Shown here in pieces: positions 53,600 through 63,649 of a stretch of DNA of 64,000 nucleotides. Position numbers and translations under genes: made by a program. Under the pieces are notes generated by a model. The model had not been told where the DNA came from and searched no databases. It saw only the letters and a list, made by a program, of their open reading frames with translations. The stretch comes from Pseudomonas sp. GD03944 (GTDB lineage Bacteria; Pseudomonadota; Gammaproteobacteria; Pseudomonadales; Pseudomonadaceae), in contig NZ_JAOCAH010000008.1 of the NCBI RefSeq assembly GCF_029839275.1, forward strand, positions 1 through 64,000, written 5' to 3'. Each line of letters opens with the position of its first letter. The stretch's first letter is position 1.

Positions 53600-53754
53600 C
53601 GGCACGCGACACCCTCCGGCGGGTGCTCCCGCTGGAGGCTCGCCAGGAGGCTCATGTCCCTCTTTCGCGTCTTTTCGCTCTGAGTGAGCCGGACGATTGT
53701 CTGGCCAGGCGGCTGCGCGTCTTTAGGAAAGGCTCCACTTTTTTGCTGCGCTGA

Positions 53755-54894
<1,140 letters not shown>

Positions 54895-54902
54895 TTTCAA
54901 AG

Positions 54903-54934
54903 ACCCGGTCGCAGAGGCCGGGTACTACTTTTTT
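54903..54934 (+). terminator. Probable attenuating hairpin between spuE and spuF
   Basis: ACCCGG, 9-base loop, CCGGGT, then CTACTTTTTT. The 6-bp stem and the five bases between stem and T-run make it weak, so it may reduce rather than stop read-through into spuFGH, giving more binding protein than membrane complex. Confidence 0.55.
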
Positions 54935-54948
54935 GCGGGAGTTTGGTA

Positions 54949-56091
54949 ATGGCAGTTGCTTCCAGTGCCTACAAGAAGGTTCTCGAGGGCAACCAGCAGC
55001 CGAAAGAGGTGCTGGTCAAGATCGAGCGCGTGACCAAGAAATTCGACGAAACGGTCGCGGTCGATGATGTCTCTCTGACCATCAACAAAGGCGAGATCTT
55101 CGCGCTGCTGGGCGGCTCCGGCTCGGGGAAATCCACCCTGCTGCGCATGCTCGCCGGCTTCGAGCGCCCCACCGAAGGCCGCATCTTCCTCGATGGCCAG
55201 GACATCACCGACCTGCCGCCCTACGAGCGGCCGATCAACATGATGTTCCAGTCCTACGCTCTGTTCCCGCACATGAGCGTGGCCGACAACATCGCCTTCG
55301 GCCTCAAGCAGGACAAGATGCCCAAGGACCAGATCGACGCCCGCGTGGCCGAGATGCTCAAGCTGGTGCAGATGACCCAGTACGCCAAGCGCAAGCCGCA
55401 CCAGCTGTCCGGCGGCCAGCGTCAGCGCGTGGCCCTGGCCCGTTCGCTGGCCAAGAGCCCGAAACTGCTGCTGCTCGATGAGCCAATGGGCGCCCTGGAC
55501 AAGAAGCTGCGCTCGCAGATGCAACTGGAGCTGGTGGAGATCATCGAGCGCGTCGGCGTGACCTGCGTGATGGTGACCCACGACCAGGAAGAGGCCATGA
55601 CCATGGCCCAGCGCATCGCCATCATGCACCTGGGCTGGATCGCCCAGATCGGCAGCCCGATCGACATCTACGAAACCCCGACCAGCCGCCTGGTCTGCGA
55701 GTTCATCGGCAACGTCAACCTGTTCGAGGGTCAGGTCATCGAGGACATGGAAGGCCATGCCCTGATCGACAGCCCGGACCTGGAGCGCAACATCTACGTC
55801 GGCCACGGGGTCAGCACCTCGGTGCAGGACAAGAGCATCACCTACGCCATCCGCCCGGAGAAGCTGCTGGTCACCACCGAGCAGCCGACCTGCGAGCACA
55901 ACTGGTCGCGCGGCAAGGTCCACGACATCGCCTACCTGGGCGGCCACTCGGTGTTCTACGTGCAGCTGCCGAGCGGCAAGATCGTCCAGTCGTTCGTCGC
56001 CAACGCCGAGCGCCGCAACGCGCGCCCGACCTGGGATGACCAGGTCTACGTCTGGTGGGAGGACGACAGCGGGGTGGCATTGCGCTCATGA
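54949..56091 (+). CDS. spuF: SpuF, polyamine ABC transporter ATP-binding protein
   Basis: The 380-residue PotA/PotG-type ATPase has Walker A LLGGSGSGKSTLLRMLAG, MMFQSYALFPHMSVADNIAFGL, signature LSGGQRQRVALARSLA, Walker B LLLLDEPMGALDKKLR and VTHDQEEAMTMA, and a C-terminal TOBE domain (YAIRPEKLLVT, VHDIAYLGGHSVFYV). The ATG at 54949 follows GGGAG; a TTG at 54943 is unlikely. It overlaps spuG by ATGA. Confidence 0.95.
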   Translation: MAVASSAYKKVLEGNQQPKEVLVKIERVTKKFDETVAVDDVSLTINKGEIFALLGGSGSGKSTLLRMLAGFERPTEGRIFLDGQDITDLPPYERPINMMFQSYALFPHMSVADNIAFGLKQDKMPKDQIDARVAEMLKLVQMTQYAKRKPHQLSGGQRQRVALARSLAKSPKLLLLDEPMGALDKKLRSQMQLELVEIIERVGVTCVMVTHDQEEAMTMAQRIAIMHLGWIAQIGSPIDIYETPTSRLVCEFIGNVNLFEGQVIEDMEGHALIDSPDLERNIYVGHGVSTSVQDKSITYAIRPEKLLVTTEQPTCEHNWSRGKVHDIAYLGGHSVFYVQLPSGKIVQSFVANAERRNARPTWDDQVYVWWEDDSGVALRS

Positions 56092-56999
56092 ACATTCTCC
56101 GAAGCTTCAGCCGCCTGATTCCGTCCGGCCGGCACGTCGTCATCGGCGTGCCGTTCCTCTGGCTGTTCCTGTTCTTCCTGCTGCCCTTCGTCATCGTGCT
56201 GAAGATCAGCTTCGCCGAAGCCGACGTGGCCATCCCGCCGTACACGGAGGTGTACACCTGGGTGGAGAACAAGCTGTCGATCGTGCTCAACCTCGGCAAC
56301 TACATCTTCCTCAGCGAGGACGACCTGTACCTGGCGGCCTACCTTGGCTCCCTGAAAATCGCCACGATCAGCACCCTGCTGTGCCTGGTGATCGGCTTCC
56401 CGATGGCCTATGCCATCGCGCGTGCGCCCAAGGACAAGCAGATGGTCCTGCTGCTGCTGATCATGATGCCGACCTGGACCGCGATCCTGATCCGCGTGTA
56501 CGCCTGGATGGGCATCCTTAGCAACAACGGCCTGCTCAACGGCTTCCTGCAGAGCATCGGCCTGATCAGCGAGCCGCTGCAGATCCTCAACACCAACACC
56601 GCGGTGTACATCGGCATCGTCTACTCGTACCTGCCGTTCATGATCCTGCCGCTGTTCGCCAACCTGGTGAAACACGACCAGAGCCTGCTGGAAGCCGCTG
56701 CTGACCTGGGGTCGAGCACCTTCAACAGCTTCTGGAAGATCACCGTGCCACTGGCCAAGAACGGCATCATCGCCGGCTGCATGCTGGTGTTCATTCCGGT
56801 GGTCGGCGAGTTCGTCATCCCTGAACTGCTGGGTGGCCCGGAGACGCTGATGATCGGCAAGGTGCTGTGGCAGGAGTTCTTCAACAACCGCGACTGGCCG
56901 GTGGCATCCGCCCTGGCGGTGGTGATGCTGGCGGTGCTGATCATTCCGATCATTCTGTTCAACCGCAACCAAGCCAAGGAAATGGAGGGACGTGCATGA
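56088..56999 (+). CDS. spuG: SpuG, polyamine ABC transporter permease
   Basis: The 303-residue PotH-type permease has about six membrane segments, VVIGVPFLWLFLFFLLPFVIVL at the start, MPTWTAILIRVYAWMGIL and the EAA loop EAAADLGSSTFNSFWKITVPLAKNGIIAG. It pairs with SpuH; both flanking genes overlap it by four bases. Confidence 0.95.
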   Translation: MNILRSFSRLIPSGRHVVIGVPFLWLFLFFLLPFVIVLKISFAEADVAIPPYTEVYTWVENKLSIVLNLGNYIFLSEDDLYLAAYLGSLKIATISTLLCLVIGFPMAYAIARAPKDKQMVLLLLIMMPTWTAILIRVYAWMGILSNNGLLNGFLQSIGLISEPLQILNTNTAVYIGIVYSYLPFMILPLFANLVKHDQSLLEAAADLGSSTFNSFWKITVPLAKNGIIAGCMLVFIPVVGEFVIPELLGGPETLMIGKVLWQEFFNNRDWPVASALAVVMLAVLIIPIILFNRNQAKEMEGRA

Positions 57000-57889
57000 A
57001 AAACTTCCGTTTCTCCACCTTCATGCTCTGGGCGGGCTTGCTGTTCATCTACCTGCCGATGCTGATCATGGTGATCTATTCGTTCAACGCCTCACGCCTG
57101 GTGACGGTGTGGGGCGGCTGGTCGGTGAAGTGGTACGTCAGCCTGCTGGACGACCGGCAACTGATGGGCGCGGTGTGGCGTTCCCTGGAAATCGCCCTGT
57201 ACACGGCGATCGCCGCGGTGGCCCTGGGGACGCTGGCAGCCTTCGTGCTCACGCGGATCTCCCGCTTCAAGGGCCGTACGCTGTTCGGTGGCTTGGTCAC
57301 CGCGCCGCTGGTAATGCCGGAAGTGATCACCGGTCTGTCGCTCCTGCTGCTGTTCGTGGCCATGGCGCAACTGATCGGCTGGCCCGCCGAGCGCGGCATG
57401 ATGACGATCTGGATCGCCCACACCACTTTCTGCTCGGCCTACGTGGCGGTGGTGGTGTCAGCCCGATTGCGCGAACTGGACCTGTCCATCGAAGAGGCGG
57501 CCATGGACCTCGGTGCACGGCCATGGAAGGTGTTCATCCTGATCACCATCCCGATGATCGCGCCGTCGCTGGTGGCCGGGGGCATGATGTCCTTCGCCCT
57601 GTCGCTGGACGACCTGGTCCTGGCCAGCTTCGTGTCCGGCCCGGGTGCCACCACGCTGCCGATGGAAGTGTTCTCCAAGGTACGACTGGGGGTCACCCCG
57701 GCGATCAACGCCGTGGCGAGCCTGATCCTGCTGGTGGTGTCCTTCGCCACCTTCCTGGTGTGGTTCTTCGCCCACCGTGCCGAAGAGCGGCGCAAGAAAG
57801 CCTTGCAGCAGGCCATGGACGAAAGCACCGGTGCCCACCTGCAAAGCGGCCCGGACGCCCGCCGCGACCCGTCCCAGGTACACGCTTGA
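56996..57889 (+). CDS. spuH: SpuH, polyamine ABC transporter permease
   Basis: The 297-residue PotI-type permease has LLFIYLPMLIMVIYSFNASR, TAPLVMPEVITGLSLLLLFVAM and the EAA loop EEAAMDLGARPWKVFILITIPMIAPSLVAGG with FALSLDDLVLASFVSGPGATTLP. A charged, Gln/Ser-rich C-terminal tail (about 30 residues) follows the last membrane segment. Last gene of spuABCDEFGH. Confidence 0.95.
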   Translation: MKNFRFSTFMLWAGLLFIYLPMLIMVIYSFNASRLVTVWGGWSVKWYVSLLDDRQLMGAVWRSLEIALYTAIAAVALGTLAAFVLTRISRFKGRTLFGGLVTAPLVMPEVITGLSLLLLFVAMAQLIGWPAERGMMTIWIAHTTFCSAYVAVVVSARLRELDLSIEEAAMDLGARPWKVFILITIPMIAPSLVAGGMMSFALSLDDLVLASFVSGPGATTLPMEVFSKVRLGVTPAINAVASLILLVVSFATFLVWFFAHRAEERRKKALQQAMDESTGAHLQSGPDARRDPSQVHA

Positions 57890-57919
57890 TTCGGATGCGC
57901 TGACGCACGCTGAACCCGG

Positions 57920-57946
57920 AACGCCCGATGCCTTGCATCGGGCGTT
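57920..57946 (+). terminator. Hairpin after spuH
   Basis: AACGCCCGATGC, CTT, GCATCGGGCGTT: perfect 12-bp stem 30 bp past the spuH stop. The T-run is poor, so it may act as an mRNA-stabilising end or with Rho. Confidence 0.7.
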
Positions 57947-57958
57947 CTGCGTTCTGGG

Positions 57959-58158
57959 GCTTGCTGATCGCACCCGCGCTCCGCGTCCGCCGAGTGCGTT
58001 CGCAGCGCACGGGTCATGAGGCAGTGACGTCAGGCATCGCTGGGGACGCAGAGCGTCCCGGGCGGCGTTCCCACGCGGAGCGTGGGAACGATCAAGCAAC
58101 GACCTGCTGATCGCACCCATGCTCCGCGTGGGCGTGTATCCCCGGACGCTCTGCGTCC
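57959..58158. repeat. Composite dispersed-repeat (BIME-like) element
   Basis: The gap between convergent spuH and ctpA holds several palindromes: GGACGCAGAGCGTCC (58044-58058), its inverted relative GGACGCTCTGCGTCC (58144-58158), and GTTCCCACGCGG-AGCGTGGGAAC (58067-58089). There is also a direct repeat TGCTGATCGCACCC at 57962 and 58105. The 'GTTCCCACGC...GCGTGGGAAC' and 'GACGCAGAGCGTC' motifs recur in many Pseudomonas intergenic regions. No gene is seen in 57890-58223. Confidence 0.65.
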
Positions 58159-58179
58159 GCAGCGTCAGACCGGCCAATA

Positions 58180-58205
58180 AAAAAGCCCGGCATGTGCCGG
58201 GCTTT
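58180..58205 (-). terminator. Intrinsic terminator of ctpA
   Basis: Read leftward: AAAGCCCGGCA, CA, TGCCGGGCTTTTTT, just past the ctpA stop. Confidence 0.88.
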
Positions 58206-58223
58206 CGTACCTGCGAGGGCCGG

Positions 58224-59531
58224 TTATTCGCTGCGGGTGACGTTGAGGCCCTTGAGCAGGTTGAGGGCCTGGCTGAGCTGGTAGTCGCCGTCCTGCGGGC
58301 GCGCAGGTGCGGTGCCCTTGCCCGCGCTGGGACGGTCGGCGCCGCCGTTGCCGTTGCCCAGGTGGCCCTGCAGGTCGGCTTCCTTGATGTTCTCGTCGTC
58401 CTGCTCGCGGGTCACCTTGGCGCGGGCCACCTCGATGTCCGGGACGATGCCCTGGGCCTGGATCGAGCGGCCGTTGGGGGTGAAGTACAGGGCCGTGGTG
58501 ATCTTCAGGGCGCGGTCGTTGTTCAGCGGCAGCACGGTCTGCACCGAGCCCTTGCCGAAGCTGTCGGTGCCCATCAGCACGGCGCGCTTGTGGTCCTGCA
58601 GGGCGCCGGCGACGATTTCCGAGGCTGAGGCACTGCCACCGTTGATCAGCACCACCAGCGGTACGCCTTCGCTGGCATCGGCCGGGTCGGCGGAGAAGCG
58701 CAGCTCGGAGTTGGCGATGCGGCCTTCGGTGTAGACGATCAGGCCCTTCTTGAGGAAGTGGTCGGAGACTTCGACCGCCGCCTGCAGCACGCCGCCTGGG
58801 TTGTTGCGCAGGTCGAGCACCAGGCCGCGGAGCTTCTTGCCGTTGTCCTTGCGCAGCTTGGCCAGGGCCTTGCCGACTTCTTCACCGGTGTTGACCTGGA
58901 ACTGGGTGATGCGGATGTAGCCGTAACCGTCTTCGAGCAGCTGGCTCTTGACGCTCTTGACCTTGATCACCGCGCGGGTGAGTTCCACGTCGAAGGGCTT
59001 GCCGCCTTCACGCACCAGGGTCAGCAGGATCTTGCTGCCGGCCTTGCCGCGCATCTTCTCCACGGCTTCCATCATCGACAGGCCCTTGGTCGGCTGGCCA
59101 TCGATCTTGACGATCAGGTCGCCGGGCTGGATACCGGCTTTCGACGCAGGGGTGTCGTCGATGGGGGAGACCACTTTGACGAACCCGTCTTCCATGCCGA
59201 CTTCGATGCCCAGGCCGCCGAACTCGCCGCTGGTGCTTTCCTGCAGTTCGAGGAAGGCTTCCGGCTCGAGGTAGGCGGAGTGCGGGTCGAGGTTGCTGAG
59301 CATGCCCTTGATGGCATTCTCCAGCAGGGTCTTGTCGCTCACCGGCTCGACGTATGCCGCCTTGATGCGGTCCATGACCTCGGCGAAGGTGCGCAGGTCA
59401 TCCAGCGGCAGCGGTGCCTTGTCGGTCGCCGTCGCGGCGGCTGGAGGCGTCTGATCGGCCTGCAGCAGGGGCGCGCCGCCAAGCAGGGCGATAGCCAGGG
59501 CCAGGGAGGTGAGGCGAGACAAATGCGGCAT
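58224..59531 (-). CDS. ctpA: Carboxyl-terminal processing protease CtpA (S41)
   Basis: The 435-residue periplasmic serine protease has a signal peptide (MPHLSRLTSLALAIALLGGAPLLQA) and a PDZ domain (FGGLGIEVGMEDGFVKVVSP; AGIQPGDLIVKIDGQP). The S41 catalytic domain has Ser in INGGSASASEIVAGALQDHKRA (about residue 302) and Lys in MGTDSFGKGSVQT, 25 residues on. P. aeruginosa CtpA (PA5134) degrades peptidoglycan cross-link hydrolases with the lipoprotein LbcA. It lies next to an EnvC-like hydrolase activator, both leftward, 34 bp apart, suggesting joint control of wall growth. The C-terminal tail is Gly/Ala-rich. Confidence 0.95.
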   Translation of the reverse strand: MPHLSRLTSLALAIALLGGAPLLQADQTPPAAATATDKAPLPLDDLRTFAEVMDRIKAAYVEPVSDKTLLENAIKGMLSNLDPHSAYLEPEAFLELQESTSGEFGGLGIEVGMEDGFVKVVSPIDDTPASKAGIQPGDLIVKIDGQPTKGLSMMEAVEKMRGKAGSKILLTLVREGGKPFDVELTRAVIKVKSVKSQLLEDGYGYIRITQFQVNTGEEVGKALAKLRKDNGKKLRGLVLDLRNNPGGVLQAAVEVSDHFLKKGLIVYTEGRIANSELRFSADPADASEGVPLVVLINGGSASASEIVAGALQDHKRAVLMGTDSFGKGSVQTVLPLNNDRALKITTALYFTPNGRSIQAQGIVPDIEVARAKVTREQDDENIKEADLQGHLGNGNGGADRPSAGKGTAPARPQDGDYQLSQALNLLKGLNVTRSE

Positions 59532-59565
59532 AGCGGACTAACTCCTAAGTAGGTGAGCGCAGCGC

Positions 59566-60810
59566 TTATCCTTGCGCGCGGCACCATTGCGCCGGGTCGC
59601 TGGGGCGACCCTGCTGGCGAATCGCGAAATACAGGGCGGGCTCATCCTGCCCGCCACTGGTGCCGACGGTGGCGATCGGTTCGCCGGCCTTGACCACATC
59701 ACCGGCGTCCTTGAGCAGGCTCTGGTTGTGCCCGTACAGGCTCAGGTAGCCATTGCCATGGTCGAGAATGACCAGAAGCCCGGCGCCGCGCAACCAGTCC
59801 GCGAAGACCACGCGGCCACCGTGTACGGCGCGGACCTGGCTGCCGGCTGAGGCACCGATCAGTACGCCGTCCCACTTAGTCCGAGCGTCGCCGCCGCGCG
59901 GGGTTCCATACCGTGCAACCAATCGGCCATCGACCGGCCACGGCAATTTACCCCGTGCACTGGCGAAAGGCCCGCCGTAGACGGCGCCGGAGCTGACCTG
60001 CGGGCCGCTGTTGGCCGGTTTGCCTGGAGCGCTGCGTTGCTGCTCGCGGGCGGCGACCAGGGCGCGCTGGCGGGCTTCTTCTGCTTCCTTCGCCTGGCGT
60101 GCGAGGGTTTCTTCGATGGTTTTCAGCACGCGGGTGAGCTGTGCCTGTTCCTGCTCCCGGGCTTTGAGGCGCTGGTCGCGGGCGGAGAATTCCTTGTTCA
60201 GCTTGGCCAGGGCCAGCTGGCGCTCCTTGCGTGCGTCGCCCAGTTTCTGGCGGCGGTCATCCAGGGCGCTTTTCTGTTCCTGCAACTGGGCCTGCTGGCG
60301 GGCGATGTCCTGCTCGACGTTGTTCAGCTGGCGCAGGGTCTCGTTGAAGGTGGCCAGCTGTTCCATGCGCGCTTCGCTGAGGTAATCGTAGTAGGTCAGC
60401 GTGCGCGAGAAGCGTTCGGGGTTCTGCTGGTTGAGCAGCAGCTTGAGGTACTCCTGGCGCCCGCTCTGGTAGGCCGCCCGCGCCTGGATACCGATCAGCC
60501 GCTGCTGCTCGAGACGCGCACCCTCAAGTTTTTTTTTCTCCTGGTCGAGGCGCTGGATTTCCTCTTCGCTCTGCTTGAGCTCGCCCTGCAGGTCCTTGAC
60601 CTGCTTCTCCAGCTGGCCCATCTCGGTTTCGGTCTTCTGCAGTTCTTTCTGCACACCGGTTTTTTCCAGCTGAAGCTTCTCCAGCAGCTTTTTCAGTTCG
60701 GCCACATCGGTGCGTGCCGCGTCGAGCTGCTTTTGCGTGTCGGCCTTCTGATCGGCAAAGGCCGGCGTCAGCAGGCAAGCGAGAAGAATCAGGGTGAGGG
60801 CACGGGACAT
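59566..60810 (-). CDS. EnvC-like murein hydrolase activator (degenerate LytM/M23 domain)
   Basis: The 414-residue protein has a signal peptide (MSRALTLILLACLLTPAFA), a long coiled coil over about residues 22-260 (heptads rich in Leu, Glu, Lys and Gln), then an M23/LytM domain. The zinc ligands are not conserved: the HxGxD site reads TKWDGVLIGA, and HLHFEIR reads ALYFAIR, as in EnvC. Such domains switch on AmiA/AmiB-type amidases at the division site rather than cutting peptidoglycan. Corresponds by order to PA5133. Confidence 0.9.
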   Translation of the reverse strand: MSRALTLILLACLLTPAFADQKADTQKQLDAARTDVAELKKLLEKLQLEKTGVQKELQKTETEMGQLEKQVKDLQGELKQSEEEIQRLDQEKKKLEGARLEQQRLIGIQARAAYQSGRQEYLKLLLNQQNPERFSRTLTYYDYLSEARMEQLATFNETLRQLNNVEQDIARQQAQLQEQKSALDDRRQKLGDARKERQLALAKLNKEFSARDQRLKAREQEQAQLTRVLKTIEETLARQAKEAEEARQRALVAAREQQRSAPGKPANSGPQVSSGAVYGGPFASARGKLPWPVDGRLVARYGTPRGGDARTKWDGVLIGASAGSQVRAVHGGRVVFADWLRGAGLLVILDHGNGYLSLYGHNQSLLKDAGDVVKAGEPIATVGTSGGQDEPALYFAIRQQGRPSDPAQWCRAQG

Positions 60811-60863
60811 GGGGCAGGCGGTACCTGGCGGGGAACGCGCCTAGTATGCCCGTGGTACGGGGC

Positions 60864-60903
60864 AAAAAAAACGCCTTGAATCGCGATTGGCGACTCAAGG
60901 CGC
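60864..60903 (-). terminator. Intrinsic terminator of the SDR gene
   Basis: Read leftward: CGCCTTGAGTCGC, CAATC, GCGATTCAAGGCG then T8. The 13-bp stem has one mismatch; it isolates the SDR gene from the murein-hydrolase-activator gene downstream. Confidence 0.9.
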
Positions 60904-60923
60904 TTGCCGGTTGACCGGCGGGG

Positions 60924-61820
60924 TTACAGCATCTCGTGCTCGATCCAGTGCAGCACCGAGCCATGCCGTGGCGCCCAGCCGAGCAGGCGGCGGGCCCGCT
61001 CGCCACGTACGCGGCTGTTGGAGCCCAGGCCGTAGTTGGCCATTTCATAGCCCCACTCGGCTTCGGCTTCCTCCAGCGGCCAGTCCTGGGCTTCACCGAG
61101 CCCCAGGGCACGCGCCATGGCAGCGGTCATGTCTCGGAACGAGGCTTCGCCGTTTTCGACGAAGTAGAAGGTACCCGCCGGGGTCTTTTCCAGGGCGAGC
61201 AGATAGAGCGCCACGACGTCCTCGATGTGTACGTTGGACCAGATGTTCAGGCCGCGTCCGACATGCCGCACCACCCCGGACTTGCGCGCCTGGCGCAGCA
61301 GGCGGGGCAGTTGGACGCTTTCCCGCGGCAGGCCAAGGGCGTGTCCATAGATAAGCGTGTTGCACAGCACGGCACTGCGCACGCCCCGCGAGGCGGCCGC
61401 CAGCACCAGGTTATCGATGGCCACGCGGGCCGCCTTGTCCGCCGTCGGCTGGGGCAGGGCATCCTCGTGGTAGATGTCAGGGGAGGCCGAGTCGCCACCG
61501 CAGGCATCGCCGACGATGCTGGAGCCGCTGGTGTGCAGCAGTGGCTTGCCCGAGCCGGCGAGGCCGTCGATGAGCGCCTCGACGGCGCCCCGGTGGTCGC
61601 TGCTGGCCGCATTGATCACGGCATCCGCCGCCTGGGCCTGTTCGATCAACAGCGTCCGGTCATCGAGGGCGCCAATGACCGGGATGACACCCAGGGCGCG
61701 CAGTTCTTCGGCTTGCTCGGCGCGTCGTGCCAGGCCTGTGACACGGTGTCCGGCACGGACCAGACCCGTAGCGATGGAGCCGCCGATGTAACCGCCGGCG
61801 CCAGTGATGAAGATGTTCAT
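60924..61820 (-). CDS. NAD(P)-dependent epimerase/dehydratase-like (extended/atypical SDR) protein
   Basis: The 298-residue protein begins MNIFITGAGGYIGGSIATGL, the Rossmann GxxGxxG nucleotide site, and has LHTSGSSIVGDACGG (Ser of the active site) and NVHIEDVVALYLLALEK followed by a C-terminal substrate region. The expected YxxxK reads less clearly (ADKAARVAIDNLV has Lys but no Tyr four before), so catalysis is uncertain and a reductase or NmrA-like sensor is possible. It has its own terminator and upstream gap and looks like a single-gene addition between gpmI and the EnvC-like gene. Confidence 0.8.
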   Translation of the reverse strand: MNIFITGAGGYIGGSIATGLVRAGHRVTGLARRAEQAEELRALGVIPVIGALDDRTLLIEQAQAADAVINAASSDHRGAVEALIDGLAGSGKPLLHTSGSSIVGDACGGDSASPDIYHEDALPQPTADKAARVAIDNLVLAAASRGVRSAVLCNTLIYGHALGLPRESVQLPRLLRQARKSGVVRHVGRGLNIWSNVHIEDVVALYLLALEKTPAGTFYFVENGEASFRDMTAAMARALGLGEAQDWPLEEAEAEWGYEMANYGLGSNSRVRGERARRLLGWAPRHGSVLHWIEHEML

Positions 61821-61935
61821 GGCGTTCTCCCGATTGGGCTGAATGTGCCGCCAGTATGGACGGGCCTGGTCGGGCCAATAACCGGCTGGTGCTCAAATCA
61901 GAATTGCCCCGGAATCAAGAATGGACGGTACAACG

Positions 61936-61962
61936 AAAAAGCCCCGGCAGGACCGGGGCTTT
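61936..61962 (-). terminator. Intrinsic terminator of gpmI
   Basis: Read leftward: AAAGCCCCGGTCC-TG-CCGGGGCTTTTT, ten bases after the gpmI stop. Confidence 0.88.
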
Positions 61963-61972
61963 CGGGGCTACG

Positions 61973-63508
61973 TCACTTCAGGGTGACGATGCTGGTACCG
62001 GTCATTTCCGGCGGGATGGGTAGGCCCATCAGGGTCAGCAGCGTGGGGGCCACGTCGGCCAGCACACCACCCTCGCGCAGGCTGACGTCGCGCTTGCCGA
62101 CGTAGATGAACGGTACCGGCTCGCAGGTATGCGCGGTGTGCGCCTGGCCGGTGCATTCGTCTTCCATCTGCTCGACGTTGCCGTGGTCGGCGGTGATCAG
62201 GGCTTCGCCACCGACCTTGTCCAGCGCCGCGACGATGCGCCCGACGCAGGCATCCAGGCACTCGACAGCTGCCACAGCGGCGCTGAACACACCGGTGTGA
62301 CCGACCATGTCGCCGTTGGCGTAGTTGACGATGATCGCGTCGTAGCACTGCTGCTCGATGGCCTCGACGATGCGGTCGGTCACTTCCGGCGCGCTCATCT
62401 GCGGCTGCAGGTCGTAGGTGGCGACGTTCGGCGACGGGATGAGGATGCGCTCTTCGCCTTCGAACGGCTCTTCGCGACCGCCCGAGAAGAAGAAGGTCAC
62501 GTGGGCGTATTTCTCGGTCTCGGCGATGCGCAGCTGGGTCTTGCCGTTCTTGGCCAGGTACTCGCCCAGCACGTTGGTCAGCGGCTCGGGCTTGTAGGCG
62601 CTGGGCGCCGGGATGCTGGCCGCGTACTGGGTCAGCATGATGAAACCGGCCAGTTGCGGCACCCGGGCGCGCTGGAATTCCTTGAAGTCCGGCTCGACGA
62701 AGCAGCGGGTCAGTTCGCGGGCACGGTCGGCGCGGAAGTTCATGAACACCACGGCGTCGCCGTCTTCGACCCGGACGGCCTCGCCGATGGTGGTGGCCTT
62801 GACGAATTCGTCGCTCTCGTCGCGCGCATAGGCGGCCTGCAGGCCGGCCACGGCGCTCTCGGCGCTGTATTCGCCCTGGCCATCGGTGATCAGGTTGTAG
62901 GCTTTTTCGACGCGGTCCCAGCGGTTGTCGCGGTCCATGGCGAAGTAGCGGCCGATGAGGCTGGCGATGCGGCCCTTGCCGAGCCTGGCGAAGGTGGCGT
63001 CCAGCAGCTCGATGCTGCTCTGGGCGCTTTTCGGCGGCGTGTCACGGCCGTCGAGGAAGGCGTGCAGGTAGATCTTTTCGGCGCCGCGGCGGGCCGCCAG
63101 TTCGGCCATGGCGACCAGGTGGTCCTGGTGGCTGTGCACACCGCCGTCGGACAACAGGCCGAGGATGTGCACCGCCTTGCCGGCCGACACGGCCTTGTCC
63201 ACGGCACCGGTGATGGTGGCGTTGTCGAAGAACTCGCCATCGCGGATGGCCTTGGTCACGCGGGTGAAGTCCTGGTACACCACGCGCCCGGCGCCGAGGT
63301 TCATGTGACCGACTTCGGAGTTGCCCATCTGGCCGTCCGGCAGGCCCACGTCCATGCCGCTACCGGAGATCAGGCCGTGCGGCTGGGTGGCGCGCAGGTG
63401 ATCGTAAACCGGGGTGTTGGCGGCGTAGATGGCGTTGTAGTCCGGGCTGTCGCTGTGGCCGAAGCCGTCGAGGATGATAAGAACCAGGGGTTTGGGCGTG
63501 GCGCTCAT
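61973..63508 (-). CDS. gpmI: 2,3-bisphosphoglycerate-independent phosphoglycerate mutase
   Basis: GpmI interconverts 3- and 2-phosphoglycerate in glycolysis/gluconeogenesis, using two Mn ions. The 511-residue protein of the alkaline phosphatase superfamily has [18 protein letters not shown], the phosphoserine nucleophile Ser64 in [59 protein letters not shown] and [11 protein letters not shown]. All metal and catalytic residues are present. Divergent from the rhodanese gene. Confidence 0.97.
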   Translation of the reverse strand: MSATPKPLVLIILDGFGHSDSPDYNAIYAANTPVYDHLRATQPHGLISGSGMDVGLPDGQMGNSEVGHMNLGAGRVVYQDFTRVTKAIRDGEFFDNATITGAVDKAVSAGKAVHILGLLSDGGVHSHQDHLVAMAELAARRGAEKIYLHAFLDGRDTPPKSAQSSIELLDATFARLGKGRIASLIGRYFAMDRDNRWDRVEKAYNLITDGQGEYSAESAVAGLQAAYARDESDEFVKATTIGEAVRVEDGDAVVFMNFRADRARELTRCFVEPDFKEFQRARVPQLAGFIMLTQYAASIPAPSAYKPEPLTNVLGEYLAKNGKTQLRIAETEKYAHVTFFFSGGREEPFEGEERILIPSPNVATYDLQPQMSAPEVTDRIVEAIEQQCYDAIIVNYANGDMVGHTGVFSAAVAAVECLDACVGRIVAALDKVGGEALITADHGNVEQMEDECTGQAHTAHTCEPVPFIYVGKRDVSLREGGVLADVAPTLLTLMGLPIPPEMTGTSIVTLK

Positions 63509-63591
63509 AAAGCTGACTCGCTCTGCATGAGGGGCGAAAAAGACTCGGCATTTTACGGCCTGATGGCAAGCCCGTCACCGCCGGACGGGGT

Positions 63592-63619
63592 TTGGCCGAC
63601 CTGTGGGGCTGTGTATACT
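63592..63619 (+). promoter_or_regulatory. Sigma-70 promoter of the rhodanese gene
   Basis: TTGGCC (63592-63597), 16 bp, TATACT (63614-63619) preceded by TGTG. It lies 31 bp before the ATG at 63650. Confidence 0.6.
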
Positions 63620-63649
63620 GCGGGGATTTTACCGTCCCGGAACCGCCCG

